NCBI RefSeq assembly: GCF_039527675.1
Contig: NZ_BAAAKI010000001.1
Location: 186,001 to 250,000 of the forward strand
Source: Luteococcus sanguinis
GTDB taxonomy: Bacteria > Actinomycetota > Actinomycetes > Propionibacteriales > Propionibacteriaceae
Reading direction: 5' to 3'
DNA: 64,000 bases
Shown in pieces: positions 49,424 through 58,773 of the stretch (positions are counted from its first letter, which is position 1; each line of letters begins with the position of its first letter). The translations under genes were made by a program, and so were the position numbers. The notes beneath the pieces are model-generated. The model did not search any database. It worked only from the letters and a program-made list of their open reading frames with translations, and had not been told where the DNA came from.

Positions 49424-50220
49424 CACTCGCCGAGCTTCTGGCGCAGCAGGTCGAGCTCGAGGGAGTGCACCTCTGCGCCGCCGGGGGTCTCCAGACACAC
49501 GGGGGCACCGGCCACCCGGACCACCTCGAAGAGCCCCTCGGGATCGGCCTGCCCCTGCCCAAGGTTGGCATGCCGGTCGGCTCCGGAGTCGAAGGCGTCG
49601 CGGGAGTCATTGCAGTGCACCAGGTCGATCCGTCCGGTGATTGCCTTGACGCGTTCGACCAGCCCGACGAGTTCCTCGCCACCGGCATGGGCATGGCAGG
49701 TGTCGAGGCAGAAACCGACATTCTCGAAGCCGGACGCGGTGGAGATCGCCTCCCACAACATGGCGATCCGGTCGAGGTGGCGGGCCATCGCATTCGCACC
49801 GCCGGCGGTGTTCTCGATCAGCAGCGGCACGGTCAGGTCGATGCCGTCGACGGCCTTGCGCCAGTTGTCGAAGCCCTTCTCGGCGTCGTCGCCCGCACCG
49901 ACGTGGCCGCCGTGAACGATCACGCCCTTGGCCCCGATCTCGCCCGCGACGGTCACCGTCTGCTGCAAGAGCTTGCGGGAGGGGATGCGGATGCGGTTGT
50001 TGACAGTCGCCACATTCAGCACATAGGGCGCATGCACGTACAGGTCGACGCCCGCTGCGGTCGCTGCCTCGCGCAGGGCTTGGGCGCCGCCTTCATAGGC
50101 GACCTTCGGGCCCTTCCAACCCTGCGGGTCACCGAGGAAGAACTGCGAGAGCGTGGCCCCGCGGGCCTGCGCCTCGGCGATGGGATCGGTCTGGTCGACA
50201 TGGGCTCCAAGCGAAAGCAT
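49423..50220 (-). CDS. nfo: Endonuclease IV (AP endonuclease)
   Basis: A 265-residue TIM-barrel zinc enzyme that cuts DNA 5' to abasic sites in base-excision repair. The start LSLGAHVDQTDPIAEA is close to the usual 'GAHVS' motif. Metal-binding parts are YVHAPYVLNVAT, GVIVHGGHVGAGD, LIENTAGG, GFCLDTCHAHAGG, LVHCNDSRDAFDSGADRHAN and CLETPGG. All are present. Divergent from a small membrane protein gene, with 108 bp between. Coupled to the acyl-CoA synthetase downstream by overlapping stop and start codons, which is probably a chance arrangement. Confidence 0.93.
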   Translation of the reverse strand: MLSLGAHVDQTDPIAEAQARGATLSQFFLGDPQGWKGPKVAYEGGAQALREAATAAGVDLYVHAPYVLNVATVNNRIRIPSRKLLQQTVTVAGEIGAKGVIVHGGHVGAGDDAEKGFDNWRKAVDGIDLTVPLLIENTAGGANAMARHLDRIAMLWEAISTASGFENVGFCLDTCHAHAGGEELVGLVERVKAITGRIDLVHCNDSRDAFDSGADRHANLGQGQADPEGLFEVVRVAGAPVCLETPGGAEVHSLELDLLRQKLGE

Positions 50221-50328
50221 GGCCCAAGGCTATGACGCGGCTCGGACACTCGCATCGTGGCCCGTCAGCCAGCGGACGCTCAGCGCACCCAGCTGACACG
50301 CGGGGACGCTTCGCGCCACACTGGGGCG

Positions 50329-50739
50329 ATGGTTGACAACGAGTTCGTGGACAAGACCGCGCTGCGCGCCCTGAACAGCAAGGTGGTGCGCTCCTACTCC
50401 ATGTACTTCGTGGGCCTCGGTGCCGCCACCGCCGTCGGCGGTGCACTCGTCGCGCTGGTCGACCCGAAGATCGCCATTCCGGCGTTGTTCATCCTGGTCG
50501 GGGCCGTCACCATCGCGCTGGGCATGTTCGTCGGCCGCCACTCCGCCATCGTGCTCCCCTTCGCCTCCCACGCCCGCGCCTTCTGGAGCGTGCTGGCGCT
50601 CGTCCTGCTGGCCACGGTCGTTTCGATCGTGGCCTGGCCGGGCCATCAGTGGCTCGGTTGGATCACCGCCGCGCTGGCCCTCGGCGACGGGCTGGCCACC
50701 GGCCACCTGGTCAACCGCGCGGGTGAGGCGCAGGAGTAG
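50329..50739 (+). CDS. Small membrane protein of unknown function
   Basis: A 136-residue protein with four predicted transmembrane segments (about 26-46, 50-70, 82-104, 106-126) and short charged ends. I do not recognise the family. The start ATG at 50329 is followed by the soluble N-terminus VDNEFVDKTALRALNSK; the frame is open further upstream, but a start there would not add a recognisable signal. It precedes pta by 64 bp and could share its promoter. Confidence 0.7.
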   Translation: MVDNEFVDKTALRALNSKVVRSYSMYFVGLGAATAVGGALVALVDPKIAIPALFILVGAVTIALGMFVGRHSAIVLPFASHARAFWSVLALVLLATVVSIVAWPGHQWLGWITAALALGDGLATGHLVNRAGEAQE

Positions 50740-50803
50740 CCCGGTTGCCCGACCCCCGCAGGGTCACCCTCCGAAGTGACGGCGGGGCGGCTAGGCTCGG
50801 CGC

Positions 50804-52909
50804 GTGACCAAAGCCGTGTACATCGCATCCACCGAGGGAGGCGTCGGCAAGAGCGCCATTGCCCTCGGGCTGATCGACTCACTCGCCCGCACCGTCTCGA
50901 ACATCGGCGTCTTTCGTCCGCTGGTGAAGTGGGCCGAGGACGACGCCGTGACCCGCACCCTGATCGGCCAGAACGTCATTCGGCAGAGCTACGAGGACGC
51001 CATCGGCGTGAGCTACGCCGATCTGGCCGCCGCCCCCGATGATGCGATGACCCACATCGTCAACAAGTACGGCTCGCTGGCCGAGCGCTACGACGCGATC
51101 GTCGTGCTGGGCTCCGACTACGGCGATGTCTCGGCCCCCACCGAGATGAACTTCAACGCCCAGGTCGCCGCCAACCTCAACGCGCCGGTGCTTCTCGTCG
51201 TCCGGGGCAAGGGACGCGACGCCGACACCATCCGTCGCTCGGGGGTGATGGCGCTGGGCGAGTTCCGTCGCGCCCACAACACCGTGATCGGCCTGACCGC
51301 GACGCGCGTCGACCCGGCCTTGGCCAAGGAGGCCCGCGCCGCGCTGTCGTCCGTGGACTCCACCTTGGTCACCGCCGTCCTGCCGGAGAACGGCATCTTG
51401 TCCGCGCCGACCGTCGGGATGCAGTTCGAGGCGCTCGGCGCCGAGCTGTGGATGGGAACCCGCGCCGACATGGAACGCGAGTCGCTGGGCACCCTGGTGG
51501 CTGGCATGACGCTGCCGAACCTGCTGGACCGGCTCCAGAAGGAGTTCACGATCGTCATGCCGAGCGACCGCTCGGACCTGCTGCCCGGGCTGGTGATGGC
51601 GCACCGCTCCGACACCTTCCCGAACATCGCGGCCATCTTCCTGGTCGGCGGATACGAGATCCCGGCCAATGTCCGCAAGCTGATGGACGGCGTCGACGCG
51701 CGCATCCCGATCGGCACCGTCGCGTCGGGAACCTACACGACCGCGGAGAAGTTGTTCGGCCTTGAGGGCACCCGCACCTCTTCCCCGCGCAAGGTCGAGA
51801 TCGCGCGCCAGATGTTCGCCGAGAACTTCGACGAGGATGCGCTCCTCAAGGCCCTGAACCTGCACCGTGGCGAGATCCGCACGCCGCGCATGTTCGAGTA
51901 CCAGTTGATGGCCCAGGCCCGTCGCGACGTCCGCACGATCGTGCTGCCGGAGTCGTCCGACGACCGGATCCTGGAGTCGGCGTCGATCATCCTGGAACGC
52001 AATGTGGCCAGGATCATCCTGCTGGGTGACCCGCTGGCCATCAACACCCGGGCTCGCACGCTGGGCTTCGACCTGACCAAGGCGCGGATCATCGACCCCA
52101 CCGACGATGAATTGCTCAACAAGTTCGCGATCGAGTACGCGCACCTGCGCGCCAAGAAGGGCGTCACCTTCGAACAGGCCAAGGACCGGATGCACGACCC
52201 CTCCTACTTCGGGACGATGATGGTGCACTTCGGCATGGCCGACGGCATGGTCTCTGGGGCAGTGAACACGACGGCGAACACCATCCGTCCGTCGCTGGAG
52301 TTCATCAAGACCAAGGAGGGCGTGAAGGTCGTCTCCAGCTCCTTCCTGATGTGCATGCCCGACCGGGTGCTGGTCTACGGCGACTGCGCAGTGAACCCCG
52401 ACCCGACGTCCGAGGAGCTGGCCGACATCGCGATCTCATCCGCCGACACGGCCGCGGCCTTCGACATCGAGCCCCGGGTCGCGATGCTGTCCTACTCGAC
52501 GGGTGAGTCGGGTTCGGGAGCGGACGTCGACAAGGTGCGCGAGGCGACCCGCCTGGTGCGGGAACGTCGTCCGGACCTGAAGGTCGAGGGGCCGATCCAG
52601 TTCGACGCGGCCGTGGACCCCGTGGTGGGACAGAAGAAGATGCCCGGTTCCGAGGTGGCGGGCCAGGCGACGGTCTTCATCTTCCCCGACCTCAACACGG
52701 GCAACAACACCTACAAGGCCGTGCAGCGCACCTCGGGTGCCGTCGCGGTGGGCCCGGTGCTGCAGGGCCTCAACCGTCCGGTCAATGACCTCTCGCGTGG
52801 CGCGCTGGTGGACGACATCGTGAACACGGTGGCCATCACGGCGATCCAGGCGCAGGAGTTCGCGGCTGGAACGGGGATGCCCGGGGCTGGACAATCGGCC
52901 AGAAGTTGA
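50804..52909 (+). CDS. pta: Phosphate acetyltransferase
   Basis: A 701-residue enzyme converting acetyl-CoA and phosphate to acetyl phosphate. The N-terminal P-loop-like domain (TEGGVGKSAIALGL) and the central DRTGG domain (about 215-325) are regulatory. The catalytic PTA_PTB domain occupies the C-terminal ~330 residues, with MVHFGMADGMVSGAVNTTAN and MLSYSTGESGSGADVDKV. Length equals the long form (about 690-715). GTG at 50804. The usual partner ackA lies 4.2 kb downstream rather than adjacent. Together they make acetate with ATP, and acetyl phosphate can also feed response regulators. Confidence 0.95.
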   Translation: MTKAVYIASTEGGVGKSAIALGLIDSLARTVSNIGVFRPLVKWAEDDAVTRTLIGQNVIRQSYEDAIGVSYADLAAAPDDAMTHIVNKYGSLAERYDAIVVLGSDYGDVSAPTEMNFNAQVAANLNAPVLLVVRGKGRDADTIRRSGVMALGEFRRAHNTVIGLTATRVDPALAKEARAALSSVDSTLVTAVLPENGILSAPTVGMQFEALGAELWMGTRADMERESLGTLVAGMTLPNLLDRLQKEFTIVMPSDRSDLLPGLVMAHRSDTFPNIAAIFLVGGYEIPANVRKLMDGVDARIPIGTVASGTYTTAEKLFGLEGTRTSSPRKVEIARQMFAENFDEDALLKALNLHRGEIRTPRMFEYQLMAQARRDVRTIVLPESSDDRILESASIILERNVARIILLGDPLAINTRARTLGFDLTKARIIDPTDDELLNKFAIEYAHLRAKKGVTFEQAKDRMHDPSYFGTMMVHFGMADGMVSGAVNTTANTIRPSLEFIKTKEGVKVVSSSFLMCMPDRVLVYGDCAVNPDPTSEELADIAISSADTAAAFDIEPRVAMLSYSTGESGSGADVDKVREATRLVRERRPDLKVEGPIQFDAAVDPVVGQKKMPGSEVAGQATVFIFPDLNTGNNTYKAVQRTSGAVAVGPVLQGLNRPVNDLSRGALVDDIVNTVAITAIQAQEFAAGTGMPGAGQSARS

Positions 52910-53058
52910 GCCTGCACCCAATCGTCCAAAGGGGCCCGGGTGGTACACCCCTGCGAGGGTTTTGCACCGGCTGATTTTGTCGGAAAGTCGAGGCAGCGGG
53001 GGGAAACCCTTGCTGGCAAGAAAACCCACTCTGTTTCCTTCACCCCAAAGGATGCTCC

Positions 53059-54355
53059 ATGGCTACATCTCTGCCCTCTCGCCGGCCCGGCTTGCGTCTC
53101 GCTGATGCTGGACCGCAATGGCAAGCAGGTGTGGGTGTGGGACACCTGGCCACTCACCGACGCCCACGGCAACCAGTACTCCTACAAGGGCTGGAATGTC
53201 ATCTTCTCGCTGACCGCCGACCCTTACGCCGGCTATGACTTCGACGACCGCCACGTCAACGCCCGGATCAGCTATTGGTTCCGCAGGGCCAACGACAACA
53301 CCTCGCCCTGGATCTACGGCGGCAAGGTCTTCGGCGACACGACGCCCAAGTCACAGGCCGAATGGTCCGGCTCGGCACGCGTGTTCGGCAATGGCCAGGT
53401 CAAGCTGTTCTACACCCACCTGGACTTCGCCGACCGCAACAAGCCCATGGCCACCATCTCGCTGTCGACCGGCAAGCTGAAAGCCGACGCCGACGGGCTG
53501 AGCTTGTCCGGGTTCAACGGGCACAAGGAGTTGCTGAAGGCCGACGGAAAGTACTACCAGACGGTCGAGCAGAACCCCTACTACAGCTTCCGCGATCCCT
53601 TCACCTTCGAAGATCCAGCCTACCCGGGCAAGACCTTCATGGTGTTCGAGGGCAACACCGCCGTTGATCGTGGTGACTACCAGTGCCAGGACTCCGACCT
53701 GGGCAGGTCCGGCGAAGATGCCGACGCGGTGACCGCGTCCTGCGCCAACTTCCAGATGGCCAACATCGGCTTGGCCGTGGCGACGAACAAGCAGCTCACC
53801 AAGTGGAAGTACCTGCCGCCGATCCTTTCGGCCAACTGCGTCAACGACCAGACCGAGCGTCCGCAGTTCGTCATCAAGAAGGTGAACGGCCAGTACAAGT
53901 ACTACCTGTTCACGATCAGCCACGCCTTCACCTACGCGGCTGGCCTGCGCGGCCCGGACGGCGTCTACGGCTTCGTCGGCGACGGCATCCGCAGCGACTT
54001 CCAGCCGCTCAACAAGTCAGGCCTGGTGCTCGGCAACCCGACCGACCTCAACCTGGTGGCCCGGGACGCGAAGCAGAATGCTCGCGCCTACCAGTCGTAC
54101 TCGCGCTACGTGATGCCCGGCGGGCTCGTCGAGTCGTTCATCGACACGGTCGCCGATCGTCGCGGTGGCACCCTGGCGCCGACCGTCAAGATCAACATCA
54201 ACGCCACCACCACCAAGGTCGACCGGACCGTCGGCAACAAGGGCCTGCTCGGCTATGGCTACATCCCGGCCAACATCGATCTGGATCCCTCGGGCGGCGG
54301 CAATGGCCTGAACAAGGCCACCAAGCAGTTGCAGGTGAACTCGGTCGGCAGCTGA
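53059..54355 (+). pseudogene. GH68 levansucrase missing its signal peptide and N-terminal part
   Basis: From the in-frame ATG at 53105 the frame gives 416 residues of a fructosyltransferase. The nucleophile Asp-13 is in WVWDTWPLTD, the transition-state stabiliser Asp-164 in FRDPFTF, and the acid/base Glu-251 in NDQTERPQF; EWSGSARVF is also present. The catalytic core is therefore complete except for its first strands. Secreted levansucrases carry about 70 or more residues before the nucleophile, including a signal peptide; here only 12 natural-looking residues precede it. A likely original start is ATG 53059 with AAAGGA six bases upstream, reading MATSLPSRRPGLRLA, which is in another frame. 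The 46-base offset indicates an out-of-frame deletion joining the two. The open frame from 52940 adds 55 residues with no hydrophobic core. Without secretion the enzyme would not meet sucrose outside the cell. Confidence 0.75.
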
Positions 54356-54400
54356 TCCAGCAACCGCGCAGTACTCGCACACAGCTGTAGTCAGTTGACG

Positions 54401-54431
54401 GATCGTCCCCGGGCCCGGCCCGGGGACGATC
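54401..54431. terminator. Hairpin after the levansucrase gene
   Basis: GATCGTCCCCGG (54401-54412) pairs with CCGGGGACGATC (54420-54431), and two further G-C pairs shorten the loop to CCG. The hairpin is 45 bp after the levansucrase stop, followed by a short T-containing stretch (TGTCATTCT). A rho-independent terminator is likely. Confidence 0.8.
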
Positions 54432-54527
54432 TGTCATTCTGGGGATGGCACCACCGGCGCGGCCGACTCACAGGCTGGTGACAGCAACGGCGGGAACAAG
54501 CACTCCAGCGAAAGGCGTTGTGAAGAC

Positions 54528-55409
54528 ATGCACAACCATTACAACGGCGCGAAGACTGCGATGCTCTTCGGCGGCATCTTCGGCCTGCTGCTGCTTGTCG
54601 GCGGCTCCCTCGCCGCGTACACGGGCAGTTCGTCCTACATCTGGATCTTCGCCCTGATGGGCCTGGCCACCACCTTCTACTCGTACTGGAACAGCGACAA
54701 GATCGCGATCCGCTCGATGGGTGCGGTCGAGGTGAGCCCTGAGCAGGCTCCCGAAATGTACCGGATCGTCTCCGAGCTCAGCCAGCGCGCGGGTCAGCCG
54801 ATGCCGCGCCTGTACGTCTCCCCCACGTCGTCCCCCAATGCCTTCGCCACCGGTCGCAACCCGCAGAACGCGGCCGTGTGTTGCACGCAGGGAATCCTGC
54901 AACTGCTGGACGAGCGTGAGTTGCGCGGAGTGCTCGGCCACGAGCTGATGCATGTCTACAACCGCGACATCCTCACCAGCTCGGTGGCAGCCGCCATCGC
55001 CGGCATGATCAGCACGATCGGGCAGATGCTCAGCTTCGGCGCCATGTTCTCCGGCGGACGCAGTGACGAGCGCAACGGCAATGCGCTGGGTCTGCTCGCT
55101 GCGGCGATCTTCGCGCCGCTGGCTGCGTCAGTGATCCAGATGGCGATCAGCCGCACCCGCGAGTACGACGCGGACGAGGATGGGTCGAAGCTCACCGGGG
55201 ATCCGCTCGCCCTGGCCCAGGCGCTGGCGAAACTCGAGCACGGCGTGGCCGTCGCTCCCCTGGCCCCCAACCGCCAGCTGCAGAACGCCGCGCACATGAT
55301 GATCGCCAACCCCTTCGGCCAGGTGCGCGAATTGATGAGCACCCACCCGCCGATGGCCGACCGCATCAACCGGCTGCAGCTCCAGGCCCAGCAGATGGGT
55401 CAGTTCTGA
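54528..55409 (+). CDS. htpX: M48-family membrane metalloprotease (HtpX)
   Basis: A 293-residue integral membrane zinc protease for quality control of membrane proteins. Two N-terminal helices (about 11-30 and 37-52) precede the catalytic domain. The zinc ligands are His-138 and His-142 in GHELMHVYNRD with catalytic Glu-139, and Glu-212 in SRTREYDADEDG. Two more helices lie at about 153-172 and 186-205. Length is that of HtpX (280-300). ATG at 54528 follows GAAAGGCG. It sits between the levansucrase remnant and the convergent carboxyltransferase, with 18 bp to the latter. Confidence 0.95.
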   Translation: MHNHYNGAKTAMLFGGIFGLLLLVGGSLAAYTGSSSYIWIFALMGLATTFYSYWNSDKIAIRSMGAVEVSPEQAPEMYRIVSELSQRAGQPMPRLYVSPTSSPNAFATGRNPQNAAVCCTQGILQLLDERELRGVLGHELMHVYNRDILTSSVAAAIAGMISTIGQMLSFGAMFSGGRSDERNGNALGLLAAAIFAPLAASVIQMAISRTREYDADEDGSKLTGDPLALAQALAKLEHGVAVAPLAPNRQLQNAAHMMIANPFGQVRELMSTHPPMADRINRLQLQAQQMGQF

Positions 55410-55427
55410 TCCGCTGACGGTTCGCCC

Positions 55428-56978
55428 TCAGCCCACGGCGCGGAAACGCTCCCGTCGCGCCGCCAGCCGTTCGTCGGTCGGAATCGCGGCAAGTTCCTCC
55501 ACCTGCTCGAGTACGGCCACTCCCACCGCATCGCAGAAGTGGCCGCGCGACGACAATGCCTCGGGGCCGAGAGGTGGCGTCGACCAGTCGTCCGGCTCGG
55601 GGATGATCGCGTCCGCCACCCCCATCGCGACCAGGTCATGGGCGCCGATCCGGTGCGCGCGGGCCATCGCCGCCGCGTCCCCGCCGGAGCGTCCCATGAT
55701 CGCCGATGCACCCTCCGGGGCGATGGGCGACAACCAGCCGCTCGCGGCCACCAGCGTGCGATCGGCGGGCAGCATCGACAGCGCCGCTCCCCCGCCGCCC
55801 TCGCCCAGGATGACGCTCACCGTCGGGACCGTCAGCTCGGCAAGGGACCCGAGGGTCCGGGCGATCTCACCGGACAGTCCGTGGTTCTCGGCCCACGCGC
55901 TCAGTTCGGCGCCGGGCGTGTCGATCATGGTGACCACGGGCAGCCCGAGCTCCTGCGCCACAGCGAAGGCCCGCTGCGCGATCCGCAGCCCCGCCGGGCC
56001 CAACTCGTGGTGGGTCTGGGTGTCGCGGCACATGCCCACCAGCATCAGTGGACGGCCGCACCAGCGAACCGGCCCCGCCTTGATGGTCGGGTCGACACGT
56101 CCGTCACCGGTCCCGGAGAACCAGACGGCCGTCCCGCCACACGCCGCAACGACATCCAGCACGCCGGGACGGTCGTCTGCCCTCGACGCCTGCACCGCCG
56201 GCCAGGGGTCCGTGGGGGCGTCCGCGAGCGCAGCCTTGCCCGCCATGTCCACCGGGGCACCGGTTGCCCGCGGCGTGACCGGCCCGACCCCAGACCCTTG
56301 GCGTTCGTGGGCCGGCCCGATCGCGTCCAGCCAGCGCAGCCACAGCGACCGGACGCACTCGTCGGCCACCACGGCGTCGATGACACCGACCCGTTCCAGG
56401 TTCTCGGCGCGCTGGATGCCGTCCTCGATCCGGCGCCCGGTCAGCGCCTCCTGCACACGGGGGCCCAGGAATCCGACCATCGCGCCCGGCTGCGCCGTCG
56501 TGTAGTGCCCCAACGAGGCCCAGGAGGCCAGCACCCCGCCAGTGGTCGGGTGCCGCAGGTGTGCAAGGTAGGGCAGCCCAGCCCGCCGGTGCGCGCGGAC
56601 GGCCTGCCCAATCTTCACCATCTGGACGAATGCGGGCGTCCCCTCCTGCATCCGGGTGCCCCCCGAGCACGGCGAGACCAACAGGGGCATCTGGTGCTCC
56701 GTCGCATGGTCGAAGGCGGCCAGGATCAGATCACTCGTGACCACGCCGATCGAACCCGCCAGGAAGCCGAACTCCCCGGCCACCAGCACCACCTCCTGGC
56801 CGCCGACGCGCGAGGTGCCGCACAACACCGACTCGTCCAGCCCCGTCGCCTCCTGCGCAGCGGCCAGTTCGGCCGCGTAGACGGCATCGGCCGTCGTCGT
56901 CCCACGGCTCGGCAGCGGCCCGAAGCTGCCCGGGTCGACCACCAGGTCCACGAATTGCTGCGCGCTGACTCGTCCCAT
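55428..56978 (-). CDS. Biotin-dependent carboxyltransferase, fused beta-alpha type
   Basis: A 516-residue carboxyltransferase with both halves in one chain. The first half (1-240) has the AccD/CT-N layout, with SPCSGGTRMQEG and HPTTGGVLASWASLGH. The second half (about 265-516) has the AccA/CT-C layout, with MIDTPGAELSAWAENHGLSGEIA, VILGEGGGGAALSM, and ASAIMGRSGGDAA. The Cys4 zinc finger of bacterial AccD is absent. This organisation fits an acetyl- or acyl-CoA carboxylase component, needing a biotinylated partner encoded elsewhere. Which acyl-CoA it uses is unknown. Start ATG at 56978 after GAAGGGGG. It is divergent from ackA and probably has its own promoter in the 145-bp gap. Confidence 0.85.
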   Translation of the reverse strand: MGRVSAQQFVDLVVDPGSFGPLPSRGTTTADAVYAAELAAAQEATGLDESVLCGTSRVGGQEVVLVAGEFGFLAGSIGVVTSDLILAAFDHATEHQMPLLVSPCSGGTRMQEGTPAFVQMVKIGQAVRAHRRAGLPYLAHLRHPTTGGVLASWASLGHYTTAQPGAMVGFLGPRVQEALTGRRIEDGIQRAENLERVGVIDAVVADECVRSLWLRWLDAIGPAHERQGSGVGPVTPRATGAPVDMAGKAALADAPTDPWPAVQASRADDRPGVLDVVAACGGTAVWFSGTGDGRVDPTIKAGPVRWCGRPLMLVGMCRDTQTHHELGPAGLRIAQRAFAVAQELGLPVVTMIDTPGAELSAWAENHGLSGEIARTLGSLAELTVPTVSVILGEGGGGAALSMLPADRTLVAASGWLSPIAPEGASAIMGRSGGDAAAMARAHRIGAHDLVAMGVADAIIPEPDDWSTPPLGPEALSSRGHFCDAVGVAVLEQVEELAAIPTDERLAARRERFRAVG

Positions 56979-57123
56979 CTCGAAGCCCCCTTCGCGGTGC
57001 GCCCCGGTGCGCCCTTGCACCGTCGGCCCAATTCATCGTCCCGTACGCCAACCGTAGGCGCCGGCGACCCCGTGCGCAGCCCTCGCGGGCCCCCGCGACC
57101 GGGACGGCCGATAGGCTCGCCAC

Positions 57124-58317
57124 ATGCCGAAGCCCATCTTGCTGTTGAACTGCGGATCCAGCTCCATCAAGTACCAGATGATCGACGCCGAGACCGAGGC
57201 CGTGATGGCGGTCGGGCTCGTGCAGAAGATCGGCGACGCCTCCCCCGGCACCATCGAGCACGAGGTCAACGGCGAGGAGTTCTCCACCGAACAGGTCTTC
57301 CTCGACCACACCGAGGCACTCACCGCCGTCGTCGCGATGTTCGACGAGCACGGGCCCGCCATCGCCGACGCCGTGGCCGTCGGCCACCGCACCGTCCACG
57401 GTGGCACCGCCTTCAACAAGACCACGATCATCGATGACGGCGTCATCCAGAAGCTGGTGGACCTCTCCGGGCTGGCACCCCTGCACAACCCGCCCGGCAT
57501 CGCCGGCATCCGCGCTGCCCGCCGAGTGCTGCCCGACGTCCCCCAGGTCGCCATCTTCGACACGGCCTTCTTCTCAGAACTGCCCGCGGAGGCCTACACC
57601 TACGCGATCGACCGTGACCTGGCCGCGAAGCACGAGATCCGCCGCTACGGCTTCCATGGAACCTCGCACGACTATGTCTCGCACCAAGCCGCGGAGTTCC
57701 TCGGCCGTGACTACTCCGAGCTCAAGCAGATCGTCTGCCACTTGGGCAACGGCGCGTCGTTGTCGGCGATCGACAGGGGGCATCCGATCGAGACGTCCAT
57801 GGGCCTGACGCCCCTTCAGGGACTCGTGATGGGCACCCGCTCCGGCGACGTTGACCCGGGTCTGCACGCCTTCCTCTTCCGCGAGGCTGGCGCCACCTTC
57901 GGCGAGATCGACACCCTGCTCAACAAGCGCTCCGGCATGCTCGGGCTCACCGGCAAGACCGACATGCGCGACATCAAGGCGCTGATCGAGGCGGGGGACG
58001 AGCAGGCCAAGCTCGGCCTGGACGTCTACGTGCACCGCCTGGTCGGCTACATCGGCAGCTACATCGCCTTCCTGGGCGGCTGCGACGTGATCACCTTCAC
58101 CGCGGGCGTCGGTGAGAACGCCGACCACATCCGCAAGATGGTCGTCGACCGCCTGCGGCCAGCCTTCGGGACGGTGCTGGACGAACAGGTCAATTCCGTC
58201 CGCTCGAAGGCGCAGCGACGGATTTCGACCGCCGAGTCCACGATCGAGGTGCTGGTGATCCCCACCAACGAGGAACTGGCGATGGCCCGCCAAACCGCCG
58301 CGGTCATCGCCAACTGA
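57124..58317 (+). CDS. ackA: Acetate kinase
   Basis: A 397-residue kinase converting acetyl phosphate and ADP to acetate and ATP. Signatures are LLNCGSSSIKYQMID at the N-terminus, FGFHGTSHDYV-like RYGFHGTSHDYVS, and VCHLGNGASLSAID with MGTRSGDVDPG. ITFTAGVGENADHIRKM comes near the end. All catalytic motifs are complete. Length is normal (395-410). Separated from pta by 4.2 kb holding a broken levansucrase, htpX and a carboxyltransferase. A hairpin at 58437-58457 may terminate it. Confidence 0.97.
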   Translation: MPKPILLLNCGSSSIKYQMIDAETEAVMAVGLVQKIGDASPGTIEHEVNGEEFSTEQVFLDHTEALTAVVAMFDEHGPAIADAVAVGHRTVHGGTAFNKTTIIDDGVIQKLVDLSGLAPLHNPPGIAGIRAARRVLPDVPQVAIFDTAFFSELPAEAYTYAIDRDLAAKHEIRRYGFHGTSHDYVSHQAAEFLGRDYSELKQIVCHLGNGASLSAIDRGHPIETSMGLTPLQGLVMGTRSGDVDPGLHAFLFREAGATFGEIDTLLNKRSGMLGLTGKTDMRDIKALIEAGDEQAKLGLDVYVHRLVGYIGSYIAFLGGCDVITFTAGVGENADHIRKMVVDRLRPAFGTVLDEQVNSVRSKAQRRISTAESTIEVLVIPTNEELAMARQTAAVIAN

Positions 58318-58436
58318 GCGCTCTGGCACGCTTTCAACCTGAAACCCCGCTGAAGCCACCCCGGACATCATGGATGCCTTGTGGCGTTGGCCTTTGCCCG
58401 GGGCGGGAGTACGCGAAGCCCGCTGACTAGGTCATT

Positions 58437-58457
58437 GGGACGCTGCGAAGGCGTCCC
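58437..58457. terminator. Hairpin downstream of ackA
   Basis: GGGACGC (58437-58443) pairs exactly with GCGTCCC (58451-58457) over a 7-base loop and is followed by TTC. It lies 120 bp after the ackA stop codon, rather far for an intrinsic terminator. Confidence 0.4.
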
Positions 58458-58703
58458 TTCAACCTGCGACGATCGCCAGGTTCCGAGGCTTCGGGGAACG
58501 CCGCTCCATTGCGGCCGGTGGCGGGCCTCCGTAGGTTCAATTCGTGGGTGGACACAGATCCCGCCGGAACCCCCGAGCCGGCGCCAGCCCATTCCGGCGG
58601 GTGGAACCCCGAGCAGATCCGCCGGACGCAGGAAGCGTTGGACCGGCCCCCAAGCCGACCCAACGCCGAACGACTCCACCGGGCCCCCGAACCGGCGGAC
58701 ATG

Positions 58704-58761
58704 GAAGACCCGGATNNNNNNNNNNNNNNNNNNNNNNNNNNNNNNCCATCCGGGTCTTCGC
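58704..58761. repeat. Palindrome arms flanking a 30-N assembly gap
   Basis: The known sequence ends in GAAGACCCGGAT (58704-58715) before the Ns (58716-58745) and resumes, after CC, with ATCCGGGTCTTC (58748-58759). The two 12-mers are exactly complementary, so the gap falls inside a palindrome or at the ends of an element that the assembler could not cross. Confidence 0.85.
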
Positions 58762-58773
58762 CGTTCATGGGGA

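Noticed and set aside
52940..53104. Levansucrase start at 52940
   Set aside because: The extra 55 codons have no signal-peptide hydrophobic core and no similarity to the family's N-terminus.
58531..58544. T-loop-like GGTTCAATTC suggesting a tRNA
   Set aside because: The flanking bases do not form a T-stem and no anticodon or acceptor arms can be folded.
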